Source: Streptomyces sp. NBC_00271 (GTDB lineage Bacteria; Actinomycetota; Actinomycetes; Streptomycetales; Streptomycetaceae). From it: a DNA stretch of 64,000 nt. Below are positions 17,781 through 27,053 of the stretch, in pieces. The first letter of the stretch is position 1. The number at the start of each line of letters is the position of its first letter. The stretch is taken from positions 10,850,001 through 10,914,000 of the forward strand of contig NZ_CP108070.1 of the NCBI RefSeq assembly GCF_036178845.1, given 5' to 3'. Made by a program: the position numbers and the translations under genes. The notes below the pieces were generated by a model. That model was not told where the DNA came from. It saw only the letters and a program-made list of their open reading frames with translations, and searched no databases.

Positions 17781-18667
17781 GTGCGGTGGGGCTGCCCCTG
17801 GTCGTGGGCGTCGACGGCTCGGAGCCCAGCCTGCGCGCCGTGGACTGGGCGACGGACGAGGCCGCGCTGCGCGGCGTACCGCTGCGCCTGGTGTACGCCT
17901 CGCTGTGGGAGCGCTACGAGGGCGCCGCGCTCGCCGAGGGCGTCGGCAGGCCCTCGGAGCAGGTGATGGCCGACGACGTCGTCGAGGCCGCCGCGCGGCG
18001 GGCCCACGGCCGAGCCCCCGAGGTGAAGGTCAGCACCGACGTCCTGCCCGACGACGCGGCGAGCGTGCTGCTGAACGAGGCGCACACCGCCGCCGCGCTG
18101 GTCGTCGGGTCGCGTGGCCGCGGCGGCCTCGCCGAACTGCTGCTCGGCTCCGTCAGCCTCACGGTCGCCGGCCGCGCCGCGTGCCCGGTGATCGTGCTGC
18201 GCGGCAACCAGGACAACCAGGCGAGGGCTGGGACGCACCGGCGCGTGGTCCTCGGAGTCGGGGAGGGGCCGCACGCCACGGAGGTCACACGGTTCGCCTT
18301 CGAGGAGGCCGAGACCCGCGAGGCAGCCCTGGACGCCGTACGGGCCTGGCGTTGCCCGACGTACGAGAGCACCGACGACCCCCTGCTCGCGGGCGAACCG
18401 GCCCGCTTGCACGAGCAGCGGGCCGCGGAGATCCTGGACTCGGCCCTGAGCAAGGCCGCGGCCGAGCATCCCGCCGTGGCCCTGCGCCGCAGGACCGCCG
18501 AGGGCAGTGCCCGCCGGGTCCTGCTGGACGCCTCGGACGGCGCCGACCTGCTGGTCGTCGGAGTCCGGCGCCACCACGGACTCGCCGGACTCCGGCTCGG
18601 CCGGGTCGCCCACACGCTCCTGCACCACTCCGCCTGCCCGGTCGCCGTCGTACCGCAACGGGGATGA
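17777..18667 (+). CDS. Tandem universal stress protein (USP), LPLVVGVDGS subfamily
   Basis: The GTG start lies in a GTGA overlap with the adhP stop. The 296-residue product has two USP domains; the first has the ATP-binding pattern GSRGRGGLAELLLGS, the second lacks it (VVGVRRHHGLAGLRL). Its opening (VVGVDGSEPSLRAVDWATDEA, then LRLVYASLWERYEG) is shared with the USPs at 40979 and 54841, which form a second subfamily. The stop lies 5 bp from the convergent ppk2 gene. Confidence 0.9.
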   Translation: MSAVGLPLVVGVDGSEPSLRAVDWATDEAALRGVPLRLVYASLWERYEGAALAEGVGRPSEQVMADDVVEAAARRAHGRAPEVKVSTDVLPDDAASVLLNEAHTAAALVVGSRGRGGLAELLLGSVSLTVAGRAACPVIVLRGNQDNQARAGTHRRVVLGVGEGPHATEVTRFAFEEAETREAALDAVRAWRCPTYESTDDPLLAGEPARLHEQRAAEILDSALSKAAAEHPAVALRRRTAEGSARRVLLDASDGADLLVVGVRRHHGLAGLRLGRVAHTLLHHSACPVAVVPQRG

Positions 18668-18672
18668 GCGAC

Positions 18673-19476
18673 TCAGAGGGTCGCCGCGTGGTCGGGGACA
18701 TACGTCTGCAGATCGCGCGGCGGGCGCACATAGCCCGTCGACGGCGGCCGGGGCGGCAGTTCGAGAACCGGTGGCTTCACCTCGTGGTACGGAACGGAGC
18801 CGAGCAGGTGGGCGATCATGTTCAGGCGGGCCCGGCGCTTGTCGTCGCTCTCCACGATGTACCACGGAGACTCCGAGACGTCCGTGTGCACCAGCATCTC
18901 GTCCTTGGCCCGGGAGTACGCCTCCCAGCGGGTGATCGACTCCAGGTCCATCGGGGACAGCTTCCAGCGCCGCGTCGGATCCTTCAGCCGGCGCCGGAAC
19001 CGCTTCTGCTGCTCCGCGTCGCTCACCGAGAACCAGTACTTGCGCAGCTGGATCCCCTCCTCGACGAGCATCCGCTCGAAGATCGGGCACTGGCGCAGAA
19101 AGAGCTGGTGCTCCTCCTTCGTGCAGAAGCCCATGACCTGCTCGACGCCGGCGCGGTTGTACCAGCTCCGGTCGAACAGCACGATCTCCCCGGCGGCGGG
19201 CAGATGCTCGACATATCGCTGGAAGTACCACTGGGTGCGCTGGCGCTCGGTCGGCTTGGGCAGCGCCACGGTCCGTGCGACGCGCGGATTGAGGAGCTCC
19301 GACACCCGCTTGATCGTGCCGCCCTTGCCCGCCGCGTCCCGGCCCTCGAAGACCACCACGAGCCGGGCGCCCTCGGTGCGCACCCACTCCTGAAGCTTCA
19401 CCAGCTCCGTCTGCAGGCGCAGCAGCTCCCGCTCGTACACCTCAACCGGCACCTTCGCCGTCTTCTCGCCGGCCAT
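18673..19476 (-). CDS. ppk2: Polyphosphate kinase 2 (PPK2) family
   Basis: The ATG at 19476 follows GCGGAGGAGGC; a longer open frame upstream has no better start. The 267-residue, single-domain product carries Walker A GRDAAGKGGT (45-54), Walker B/lid DRSWYNRAG (102-110) and RRWKLSPMDLES. PPK2 enzymes phosphorylate nucleoside mono- or diphosphates with polyphosphate; the length fits class I (NDP to NTP). It would make ATP or GTP without respiration. It is divergent from the phosphoketolase gene, with only 84 bp between the two start codons. Confidence 0.9.
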   Translation of the reverse strand: MAGEKTAKVPVEVYERELLRLQTELVKLQEWVRTEGARLVVVFEGRDAAGKGGTIKRVSELLNPRVARTVALPKPTERQRTQWYFQRYVEHLPAAGEIVLFDRSWYNRAGVEQVMGFCTKEEHQLFLRQCPIFERMLVEEGIQLRKYWFSVSDAEQQKRFRRRLKDPTRRWKLSPMDLESITRWEAYSRAKDEMLVHTDVSESPWYIVESDDKRRARLNMIAHLLGSVPYHEVKPPVLELPPRPPSTGYVRPPRDLQTYVPDHAATL

Positions 19477-19560
19477 GCCGCCTCCTCCGCTCGATCCGCA
19501 CACCGATGCCACGCCCCGCGACACGCCTCGTGACGCACCTCGATGACTTACGGAGTCACC

Positions 19561-21945
19561 ATGCCCAAGGTCGAACACCAGGACAGCACCGTACTGACCG
19601 ACGAGGAACTGCGCACCCTGGACGCCCACTGGCGAGCCGCCAACTACCTTGCCGTGGGCCAGATCTACCTGCTCGCCAACCCGCTGCTGACCGAGCCCCT
19701 GACCCCCGCGCACATCAAGCCGCGGCTGCTCGGCCACTGGGGCACCTCACCGGGCCTCAACCTGGTGCACACGCACCTCAACCGGGTGATCAAGGCCCGT
19801 GGTCTGGACGCGCTGTGCGTGTGGGGGCCCGGTCACGGCGGGCCCGCGGTCCTCGCCAACTCCTGGCTGGAGGGGACCTACAGCGAGACGTATCCGAGCG
19901 TCTCGCGGGACGCGGCCGGCATGGAGCGGCTGTTCCGGCAGTTCTCGTTCCCCGGCGGGGTGCCCAGCCATGTCGCGCCCGAGACACCGGGCTCGATCCA
20001 CGAGGGCGGTGAGCTCGGTTACTCGCTGGCGCACGCCTACGGGGCCGCCTTCGACAACCCGGACCTGCTGGTCGCCTGCGTCATCGGTGACGGCGAGGCG
20101 GAGACGGGGCCGCTGGCCGCGTCCTGGCACTCCAACAAGTTCCTCGACCCGGTCCACGACGGCGCCGTGCTGCCGATCCTGCACCTCAACGGGTACAAGA
20201 TCGCCAACCCGACCGTCCTGTCCCGGATCCCGGAGGCCGAACTCGACGAGCTGCTGCGCGGCTACGGCCACGACCCGATCCACGTCGCCGGCGACGACCC
20301 GCACGAGGTCCACCGCGCGATGGCGGACGCCTTCGACCGGGCCCTGGACAGCATCGCGCTGATGCAGCGCACCGCCCGCGAGGACGGCGTGCCCGAGCGG
20401 GTCCGCTGGCCCATGATCGTGCTGCGCACCCCGAAGGGCTGGACGGGACCGGCGGAGGTCGACGGCGTGCCCGTCGAGGGCACCTGGCGCGCCCACCAGG
20501 TGCCGCTGGCCGCGGTCCGCGAGAACCCTGAACACCTGCGGCAGTTGGAGACCTGGCTGCGCTCGTACCGTCCCGAGGAACTCTTCGACGCCGAGGGGCG
20601 CCCCGTCGCCGACGTTCTAGCCTGCGTACCCGACGGCTCCAGGCGACTCGGCGCCACCCCGCACGCCAATGGCGGCCTGCTCGTCCGTGATCTGCCGATC
20701 CCCTCCCTCGACCGCTACGCCGTCCCCGTCGACAAGCCGGGCGCCACCCTGCACGAGCCCACCCGGGTCCTCGGCGACCTCCTCGAGCAGGTCATGAAGG
20801 ACACCTCCCACCGCCGGGACTTCCGGCTGGTGGGCCCCGACGAGACCGCCTCCAACCGGCTGGGAGCCGTCTTCGGCGCCACCGGCAAGGCCTGGCAGGC
20901 GCGGACCCTCCAGGTGGACGAGCACCTGGACCGGCACGGCCGGGTCATGGAGATCCTCTCCGAACACACCTGCCAGGGCTGGCTGGAGGGCTACACGCTG
21001 ACCGGTCGGCACGGGTTGTTCTCCTGCTACGAGGCGTTCGTGCACATCGTCGACTCGATGGTCAACCAGCACATCAAGTGGCTCAAGACGTCGAGGGAGC
21101 TGGCGTGGCGTGCCCCGATCGCGTCCCTCAACTACCTGCTCACCTCGCACGTCTGGCGTCAGGACCACAACGGCTTCTCGCACCAGGACCCCGGCTTCGT
21201 CGACCACGTCCTCAACAAGAGTCCCGAGGTCGTACGGGTCTATCTGCCGCCGGACGCCAACACCCTGCTGTCGGTGGCGGACCACGTGCTGCGCAGCCGT
21301 GACTACGTGAACGTCGTCGTCGCGGGCAAGCAGCCCTGCTTCGACTGGCTTTCCATGGACCAGGCCCGCGCCCACTGCGCCCGTGGGGCCGGCATCTGGG
21401 AGTGGGCGGGCTCGGCGAACGGGGACCGTGAACCGGACGTCGTCCTCGCCTGTGCCGGTGACGTTCCCACCCAGGAGATCCTGGCCGCCTCGGACCTGCT
21501 CCGACGCCATCTGCCCGGGCTCGCCGTCCGCGTCGTCAACGTGGTCGACATGACCCGGCTGCTGCCGCGGGATGAACACCCGCACGGGATGCGCGACTTC
21601 GAGTACGACGGGCTGTTCACCACCGACAAGCCGGTGATCTTCGCCTACCACGGCTACCCCTGGCTGATCCACCGGCTCGCCTACCGCCGCACCGGCCACG
21701 CCAACCTGCACGTACGCGGCTACAAGGAGATGGGCACCACCACGACCCCGTTCGACATGGTCGTCCGCAACGACCTCGACCGCTACCGCCTCGTCATGGA
21801 CGTGATCGACCGCGTCCCCGGCCTCGGCGTCCGCGCCGCCGCCGTCCGCCAGCAGATGGCCGACGCCCGCACCCGCCACCACGCCTGGATCCGCGAACAC
21901 GGCACCGACCTGCCCGAGGTCGCCGACTGGACCTGGACCGGCTGA
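19561..21945 (+). CDS. xfp: Phosphoketolase (xylulose-5-P/fructose-6-P)
   Basis: The ATG at 19561 is preferred (ACGGAG five bases upstream) to the in-frame ATG at 19543. The 794 residues match the family's usual length. Landmarks are [49 protein letters not shown] (thiamine diphosphate region), [14 protein letters not shown] and a C-terminal [18 protein letters not shown]. It cleaves ketose phosphates with Pi into acetyl phosphate and glyceraldehyde-3-phosphate (or erythrose-4-P). The next gene is GAPDH, which uses that product. No acetate kinase or Pta is in the window, so the acetyl phosphate outlet is elsewhere. Confidence 0.93.
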   Translation: MPKVEHQDSTVLTDEELRTLDAHWRAANYLAVGQIYLLANPLLTEPLTPAHIKPRLLGHWGTSPGLNLVHTHLNRVIKARGLDALCVWGPGHGGPAVLANSWLEGTYSETYPSVSRDAAGMERLFRQFSFPGGVPSHVAPETPGSIHEGGELGYSLAHAYGAAFDNPDLLVACVIGDGEAETGPLAASWHSNKFLDPVHDGAVLPILHLNGYKIANPTVLSRIPEAELDELLRGYGHDPIHVAGDDPHEVHRAMADAFDRALDSIALMQRTAREDGVPERVRWPMIVLRTPKGWTGPAEVDGVPVEGTWRAHQVPLAAVRENPEHLRQLETWLRSYRPEELFDAEGRPVADVLACVPDGSRRLGATPHANGGLLVRDLPIPSLDRYAVPVDKPGATLHEPTRVLGDLLEQVMKDTSHRRDFRLVGPDETASNRLGAVFGATGKAWQARTLQVDEHLDRHGRVMEILSEHTCQGWLEGYTLTGRHGLFSCYEAFVHIVDSMVNQHIKWLKTSRELAWRAPIASLNYLLTSHVWRQDHNGFSHQDPGFVDHVLNKSPEVVRVYLPPDANTLLSVADHVLRSRDYVNVVVAGKQPCFDWLSMDQARAHCARGAGIWEWAGSANGDREPDVVLACAGDVPTQEILAASDLLRRHLPGLAVRVVNVVDMTRLLPRDEHPHGMRDFEYDGLFTTDKPVIFAYHGYPWLIHRLAYRRTGHANLHVRGYKEMGTTTTPFDMVVRNDLDRYRLVMDVIDRVPGLGVRAAAVRQQMADARTRHHAWIREHGTDLPEVADWTWTG

Positions 21946-21998
21946 TCACCCAATCCACACCCCGCGATATCCCTCACCCCGAAAAGGAGTTCATCGCC

Positions 21999-23015
21999 AT
22001 GACCGTACGCGTCGGCATCAACGGCTTCGGCCGCATCGGCCGCACGTATCTGCGCGCGGCGCTCGACCGGGCGGAGGCCGGCACCCAGGACGTCGAGGTG
22101 GTCGCCGTCAACGACATCGCGCCGCCCGCCACCCTGGCCCATCTGCTGGAGTACGACTCGACGTTCGGGCACATCGGGCGGGAGGTCCTGCACGACGACA
22201 GCTCGATCACCGTCGACGGCCGGCGCATCGCCGTCTCCGCCGAGCGTGACCCGGCGGCCCTGCAGTGGTCCGATCACGGCGCGGACATCGTCATCGAGTC
22301 CACCGGCCGCTTCCGCGACCGCGACGCCGCCGCCCTGCACCTCAAGGGCGGCGCCCACACGGTACTGCTCTCGGCGCCCGGCAAGAACGCGGACGCCACC
22401 ATCGTCATGGGGGTCAACGACGGCACCTACGACCCGCACAGCGACCGGATCGTGTCCGCCGCATCCTGCACCACCAACTGCGTCGCGCCCATGGTCAAGG
22501 TGCTCCACGAGGCCTTCGGCATCGAGCGCGGCGTGATGACCACCATCCACGGCTACACCAACGACCAGTCCCTCCTGGACGGCCCGCACAAGGACCTGCG
22601 CCGGGCCCGGTCGGCGGCCCTGAGTATCATCCCGACCAGCACGGGAGCCGCCCGCGCGGTCGGGCTGGTGGTACGGGAACTGGCCGGTGCCCTGGACGGC
22701 ATCGCGGTGCGCGTGCCCGTCGAGGACGGCTCGCTCACCGACCTCGCGGTGGTGCTGCGGACGGCGGCGACGGCAGAGGAGATCAACACCGCCTTCGTCG
22801 AGGCGTCGGAGGGACCGCTGAACGGCATCCTCCGTGTCTCGAAGGCGCCGATCGTCTCCCGGGACGTCATCGGCGATCCCTCTTCCTGCGTCTTCGACCC
22901 GGCCCTGACCCAGGCCAACGGCACTCTGGTGAAGGTCTTCGGCTGGTACGACAACGAGTGGGGCTACACCAACCGGCTCCTCGACCTCACCGCACTGGTG
23001 GCCGACGACCGATGA
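21999..23015 (+). CDS. gap: Glyceraldehyde-3-phosphate dehydrogenase, type I
   Basis: The 338-residue product shows the NAD-binding N-terminus VGINGFGRIGR, the catalytic SCTTNC motif (Cys157 by my count), HGYTNDQSLLDGPHKDLRRAR, and the C-terminal WYDNEWGYTNR. It oxidises glyceraldehyde-3-phosphate to 1,3-bisphosphoglycerate with NAD and Pi. AAAAGGAG precedes the start. It is 53 bp after xfp and its stop overlaps the HAD gene start (ATGA), so it links phosphoketolase products to lower glycolysis. It is probably a second, conditional copy; the housekeeping gap is not in this window. Confidence 0.93.
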   Translation: MTVRVGINGFGRIGRTYLRAALDRAEAGTQDVEVVAVNDIAPPATLAHLLEYDSTFGHIGREVLHDDSSITVDGRRIAVSAERDPAALQWSDHGADIVIESTGRFRDRDAAALHLKGGAHTVLLSAPGKNADATIVMGVNDGTYDPHSDRIVSAASCTTNCVAPMVKVLHEAFGIERGVMTTIHGYTNDQSLLDGPHKDLRRARSAALSIIPTSTGAARAVGLVVRELAGALDGIAVRVPVEDGSLTDLAVVLRTAATAEEINTAFVEASEGPLNGILRVSKAPIVSRDVIGDPSSCVFDPALTQANGTLVKVFGWYDNEWGYTNRLLDLTALVADDR

Positions 23016-23755
23016 ACTCGGAGCGGAGTGACACGGTCCGCGTACCCCTCGCGCTGCGGGGGACACGGGCCGTGGTCCTCGACACCGACGGCGTCATCAC
23101 GGACTCCGCGCGGCTGCACGCCGCCGCGTGGAAGACGGCCTTCGACGCTTTTCTGAGCCCACGCGGCGAGCGCCCCTTCGACCCGCGCGAGGACTATCTG
23201 CGCCACGTCGACGGCAAGTCGCGCCTCGACGGCGCCGCGGCCTTCCTTGAAGCCCGGGGGCTGCGGCCCTCCGATGCCGAGGTCCGCGCCGTCGCCGCCG
23301 ACAAGGAGCGGCTGTTCACCGAGCGGCTGCGTGGCGGGGGCGTAGACGCCTACCCGGGCACGGTCCGCCTGCTGCGTGCCCTGCGGTCCGCCGGGATCCC
23401 GCTGGCCGCCGCCTCCGCCTCCCGGCACGCGGGCGAACTCCTCGAACAGGCGGGAGTACGCGGCCTCTTCGACGCTCTGGTGGACGGCGGGGAGGCGGCC
23501 CGGCTCGGTCTGCCCGGCAAGCCCGACCCCGCTCTCTTCCTGGAGGCGACCCGCCGCCTCGGGGTCCCCGCCGAACAGGCCGCCGTCGTCGAGGACGCCC
23601 TCGCCGGAGTCGAGGCCGGGCGTCGCGGCGGATTCGGACTCGTCGTGGGCGTCGACCGCGCCCACACCCCGGCCACCCGGGCCGCCCTCCTGAAGCACGG
23701 CGCGGACCTGGTGGTCGGCGACCTCGCGGAGCTGCTCACACAGACGGAGGACTGA
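23012..23755 (+). CDS. HAD-family beta-phosphoglucomutase
   Basis: The 247-residue protein has HAD motif I VVLDTDGVITDSARLH (nucleophile and acid Asp), motif II with AAASASRHA, the conserved GKPDPALFLEATRRLGV, and motif III VVEDALAGVEAG. The cap domain with DYLRHVDGKSRLDGAAAFL fits beta-phosphoglucomutase. It converts beta-glucose-1-phosphate to glucose-6-phosphate. It overlaps gap by four bases and ends two bases before the GH65 phosphorylase start, the usual metabolic pairing. Confidence 0.88.
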   Translation: MNSERSDTVRVPLALRGTRAVVLDTDGVITDSARLHAAAWKTAFDAFLSPRGERPFDPREDYLRHVDGKSRLDGAAAFLEARGLRPSDAEVRAVAADKERLFTERLRGGGVDAYPGTVRLLRALRSAGIPLAAASASRHAGELLEQAGVRGLFDALVDGGEAARLGLPGKPDPALFLEATRRLGVPAEQAAVVEDALAGVEAGRRGGFGLVVGVDRAHTPATRAALLKHGADLVVGDLAELLTQTED

Positions 23756-23757
23756 GG

Positions 23758-26136
23758 ATGTCCGACTGGACCTGGGCGTACGAAGGTTACGAGCCCGCGC
23801 AGGAACGGCTGCGCGAGGCGCTGTGCACCCTCGGCAACGGCTACTTCGCCACCCGGGGCGCGGCTCCCGAGTGCGCGGCGGACCGCGTCCACTACCCGGG
23901 AACGTACGTGGCGGGCTGCTACAACCGCCTCACCTCGGAGGTGGCCGGGCACCGGGTCGAGAACGAGGACATGGTCAACCTCCCCAACTGGTTGCCACTG
24001 CGCGTACGCACCGTCTCCGGGAGCTGGCTGACGCCCGACACCCACAAGGTCCTCGACCACCGCCAGACCCTGGACCTGCGCGCGGGCACGCTGGAACGCA
24101 CGCTGCGCTACGAAGACGAGCAGGGCCGGTGCCTCGCCGTACGGCAGCTGCGGCTGGTCCACATGGCCGACCCGCATCTGGCCCTGCTGCGCACGGAGCT
24201 GACGGCCCAGGGCTGGTCCGGGGAGATCGAGGTCGAGACGGCGCTCGACGGGACGGTCGCCAACACCGGTGTGGAGCGCTACCACTCCCTCGCCTCCCGG
24301 CACCTCACGGATGTCTGGACCGGCACCGCGGCGCCGGACACGATCTGGCTGGAGTGCCGGACCAGCACCTCCGAGATCAGGATCGGCCTGGCTGCCCGCA
24401 CGGTCACCGACGTACCCGCCCGGACCGTGGACGCACACGAGAACGCGCGGGCCGCTCAGCGACTGCGGCTCTCCCTGACCGAAGGCCGGACGGTCACGGT
24501 CGACAAGACCGTCGCCCTGCACACTTCGCACGACGCGGCCATCAAGGAACCGGCGCACGCCGCCCTGGACCGGGTCGGCCGAGCTGCGGACTTCGCGACC
24601 CTGCTGGACTCCCACCGCACGGCCTGGCAACAGCTGTGGCGCAACGCCGAGTTGAACGTGCCGAACAGCGCGGGCCCGGTGCTGCGGCTGCACCTCTTCC
24701 ACCTGCTCCAGACGCTCTCCCCGCACACCGCGGAGCTGGACGTCGGCGTGCCGGCGCGCGGTCTGCACGGCGAGGCCTACCGTGGACACGTCTTCTGGGA
24801 CGAGCTGTTCGTCCTGCCGTACCTCAACCTGCACTTCCCCGAGGTCTCCCGCGCCCTGCTCACCTACCGCCACCGCCGCCTCGAGCAGGCCTGCCGGGCC
24901 GCCCGCGACGCCGGGCACACCGGCGCGATGTACCCGTGGCAGAGCGGCAGCGACGGCCGGGAGGAGACCCAGCAACTGCACCTCAACCCGCGCTCGGGGC
25001 GCTGGCTGCCCGACCACTCGCGGCTCCAGCACCACGTCGGCTCGGCGATCGCGTACAACGTGTGGCAGTACTGCGAGGCGAGCGGCGACACCGAGTTCCT
25101 GCACACCAAGGGCATCGAGATGCTCGTGCAGATCGCCCGCTTCTGGGCCGGCCTCGCGGCGTACGACGAGACGCTCGGCCGGTACCGGATCCGCGGCGTC
25201 ATGGGCCCCGACGAGTACCACGACGCCTACCCCGGCGCCGAGCGGCCTGGACTCGACGACAACGCGTACACCAACGTCACCGCGGCCTGGGTGATCACCC
25301 GCACCCTCGACGTCCTGTACCACTTGCCCGAACTGCCGCGCCGGGACCTCTGCGAGCGCACCGGCCTCGACGCGGCCGAACTCGAGAACTGGCAGGAGGT
25401 CTCCCGGAAGCTGTATGTGCCTTTCCACGCCGGGGTGATCAGCCAGTTCGAGGGCTATGGCGCATTGAAGGAGCTGGACTGGGACGGCTACCGGGCACGG
25501 TACGGCGACATCCGGCGGCTCGACCGGATCCTGGAGGCCGAGGGCGACAGCGTCAACCGCTACCAGGCGTCCAAGCAGGCGGACGTCCTGATGCTGGGCT
25601 ACCTCTTCTCGCCCGCCGAGCTGGGCGGGCTTTTCCGCAGGCTGGGGCACGAGGTGGACGACACCGTCTGGCGGCGCACCGTCGACCACTACCTGCGCCG
25701 CACGAGTCACGGTTCGACGCTGAGCAGCGTGGTGCACGGGTGGGTGCTGGCGCGGGCGCGGCGCGCGGAGGCGTGGACGTTCGTGCACGAGGCACTGGCC
25801 GGGGACATCGCCGATCTGCAGGGTGGCACCACGGGGGAGGGCATCCACCTCGGTGCCATGGCCGGCACCCTCGACCTCGTCCAGCGCTGCCTGACCGGTC
25901 TGGAGACCCGGGGCGGCGCGCTGCGACTCGATCCGGTGCCGCTGCCGGAGTTCTCCGAGTACGGCTTCACGATCCGCTACCGCGGCAATCGTGGGGTACA
26001 ACTACGCTTGAGGCCAGGTCAGTTGAGGCTTTCAGTGCCCGCTTCCGACCAGGACCCGATCGACATCGCCCTCGCGGACCGCACGGTGTCCGTGGCGCCC
26101 GGGGAATCCTGCGTCCTCAGCCTGCCGGACCGGTGA
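23758..26136 (+). CDS. Glycoside hydrolase family 65 disaccharide phosphorylase
   Basis: The 792 residues have the three-part GH65 layout: N-terminal beta-sandwich (ALCTLGNGYFATRGAAPE, HYPGTYVAGCYNR), the (alpha/alpha)6 barrel (RGHVFWDELFVLPYLNLHFP, MYPWQSGSDGREETQQLH) and a C-terminal beta domain. The general acid is Glu486 in GVMGPDEYHD by my count. The phosphate-binding RRTSHGSTLSSVVHGW loop is present. It probably phosphorolyses an alpha-linked disaccharide (maltose, trehalose or kojibiose) to glucose and beta-glucose-1-phosphate, which suits the adjacent mutase. The exact sugar cannot be read. Confidence 0.9.
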   Translation: MSDWTWAYEGYEPAQERLREALCTLGNGYFATRGAAPECAADRVHYPGTYVAGCYNRLTSEVAGHRVENEDMVNLPNWLPLRVRTVSGSWLTPDTHKVLDHRQTLDLRAGTLERTLRYEDEQGRCLAVRQLRLVHMADPHLALLRTELTAQGWSGEIEVETALDGTVANTGVERYHSLASRHLTDVWTGTAAPDTIWLECRTSTSEIRIGLAARTVTDVPARTVDAHENARAAQRLRLSLTEGRTVTVDKTVALHTSHDAAIKEPAHAALDRVGRAADFATLLDSHRTAWQQLWRNAELNVPNSAGPVLRLHLFHLLQTLSPHTAELDVGVPARGLHGEAYRGHVFWDELFVLPYLNLHFPEVSRALLTYRHRRLEQACRAARDAGHTGAMYPWQSGSDGREETQQLHLNPRSGRWLPDHSRLQHHVGSAIAYNVWQYCEASGDTEFLHTKGIEMLVQIARFWAGLAAYDETLGRYRIRGVMGPDEYHDAYPGAERPGLDDNAYTNVTAAWVITRTLDVLYHLPELPRRDLCERTGLDAAELENWQEVSRKLYVPFHAGVISQFEGYGALKELDWDGYRARYGDIRRLDRILEAEGDSVNRYQASKQADVLMLGYLFSPAELGGLFRRLGHEVDDTVWRRTVDHYLRRTSHGSTLSSVVHGWVLARARRAEAWTFVHEALAGDIADLQGGTTGEGIHLGAMAGTLDLVQRCLTGLETRGGALRLDPVPLPEFSEYGFTIRYRGNRGVQLRLRPGQLRLSVPASDQDPIDIALADRTVSVAPGESCVLSLPDR

Positions 26137-26151
26137 CCGGACGGTTGCACA

Positions 26152-26883
26152 TCAGCGCGGAACCACGGCCACCGGGCACTCGGTGTGCTCCAGCACGTCC
26201 CGCACAGTGGTGCCGAGCGTCCGGCCCGCGCGGCCGACCACCAGGAGCTCCGCCGAGGCCGACGCCTGGACCAGGGCGGCCGACGGGCTCTGCAGGCGGA
26301 CGTCCTCGTAGACGTGCACCTGCGGATACTTCTCCCGCCACGGCCGCAGCGCATCCGACAGCAGCTGCACCTCCTGGTCCTCCCATGCGCCCCGGTCCTC
26401 CTCCGGCAGCGCGTACGGCATCCACCGCTCGGCGCGGGCGGGCAGCCGCCAGGCGTGCACGGCGTGCAACCGGGCACCGCGGCGCCGGGCGGCGTCGAAC
26501 GCGAAGTCCAAGCCGGCGCCCACCGGGTCGCGGGCATCCACGCCCAGAACCACCCGGCCCGTACGCCACTCGCCGCCCCTACGGCCGTGGCCGCCGCCCG
26601 GCACCAGCACCACCGGCAGATCCGAGCGGGCCGCCACCTCATGGGCCACGGAACCCACGCCCGGTCCCGGGACACCGTCCTCGCCGCGCAGCCCGAGAAC
26701 GGTGCACCCGGCCCGCGAGGCCAGCGAGAGCAGCGCCGCGGCGACCCCTCCGGCCGGGTCGGCCCCGTCGATGTGCACGACCCGCAACGGCAGTCCGCGC
26801 AGCCGCGCGTCCCCCGCCGCCCACTCGGCCGCCGCCCTGCTGGGCGCGGAGGCGTCGACCCCGACAACGATCGGCTCGGTCAT
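26152..26883 (-). CDS. Tandem universal stress protein with shortened first domain
   Basis: The 243-residue product starts at ATG 26883 after GGAGGGACGAAC. The first USP domain is only about 97 residues; it lacks most of the central helix and strand but keeps GLRGEDGVPGPGVGS, which satisfies the ATP-binding spacing. The second domain (about 100-243) is full length but has a changed loop (VVGRAGRTLGTTV). It converges with GH65 (15 bp apart). Boxes in the divergent promoter region with the GNAT fusion gene probably control it. Confidence 0.87.
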   Translation of the reverse strand: MTEPIVVGVDASAPSRAAAEWAAGDARLRGLPLRVVHIDGADPAGGVAAALLSLASRAGCTVLGLRGEDGVPGPGVGSVAHEVAARSDLPVVLVPGGGHGRRGGEWRTGRVVLGVDARDPVGAGLDFAFDAARRRGARLHAVHAWRLPARAERWMPYALPEEDRGAWEDQEVQLLSDALRPWREKYPQVHVYEDVRLQSPSAALVQASASAELLVVGRAGRTLGTTVRDVLEHTECPVAVVPR

Positions 26884-26934
26884 GGCAGTTCGTCCCTCCA
26901 TGCGTACGGGATTCCAGGGTGTCCACCCTCCGCC

Positions 26935-26969
26935 GTGGACCGGCCCACGGCACAGGGGCCGACCGGCCC
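26935..26969. promoter_or_regulatory. OsdR/DevR-like boxes between USP and GNAT-ligase gene
   Basis: A perfect GGGCCGACCGGCCC (26956-26969) with a weaker GTGGACCGGCCCAC (26935-26948); centres are 21 bp apart. On the minus strand the weaker box is nearer the USP gene, as in the other tandem arrangements. The perfect box is 84 bp upstream of the plus-strand gene at 27054. Confidence 0.68.
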
Positions 26970-27053
26970 ATGCGGCGCACCCGACCAGCCCCTGGGGCCG
27001 GGCCGCGCACCGCTGGATGCTCGAAGGGTCGAGAGGTTTTGAGGAGGCCCGAG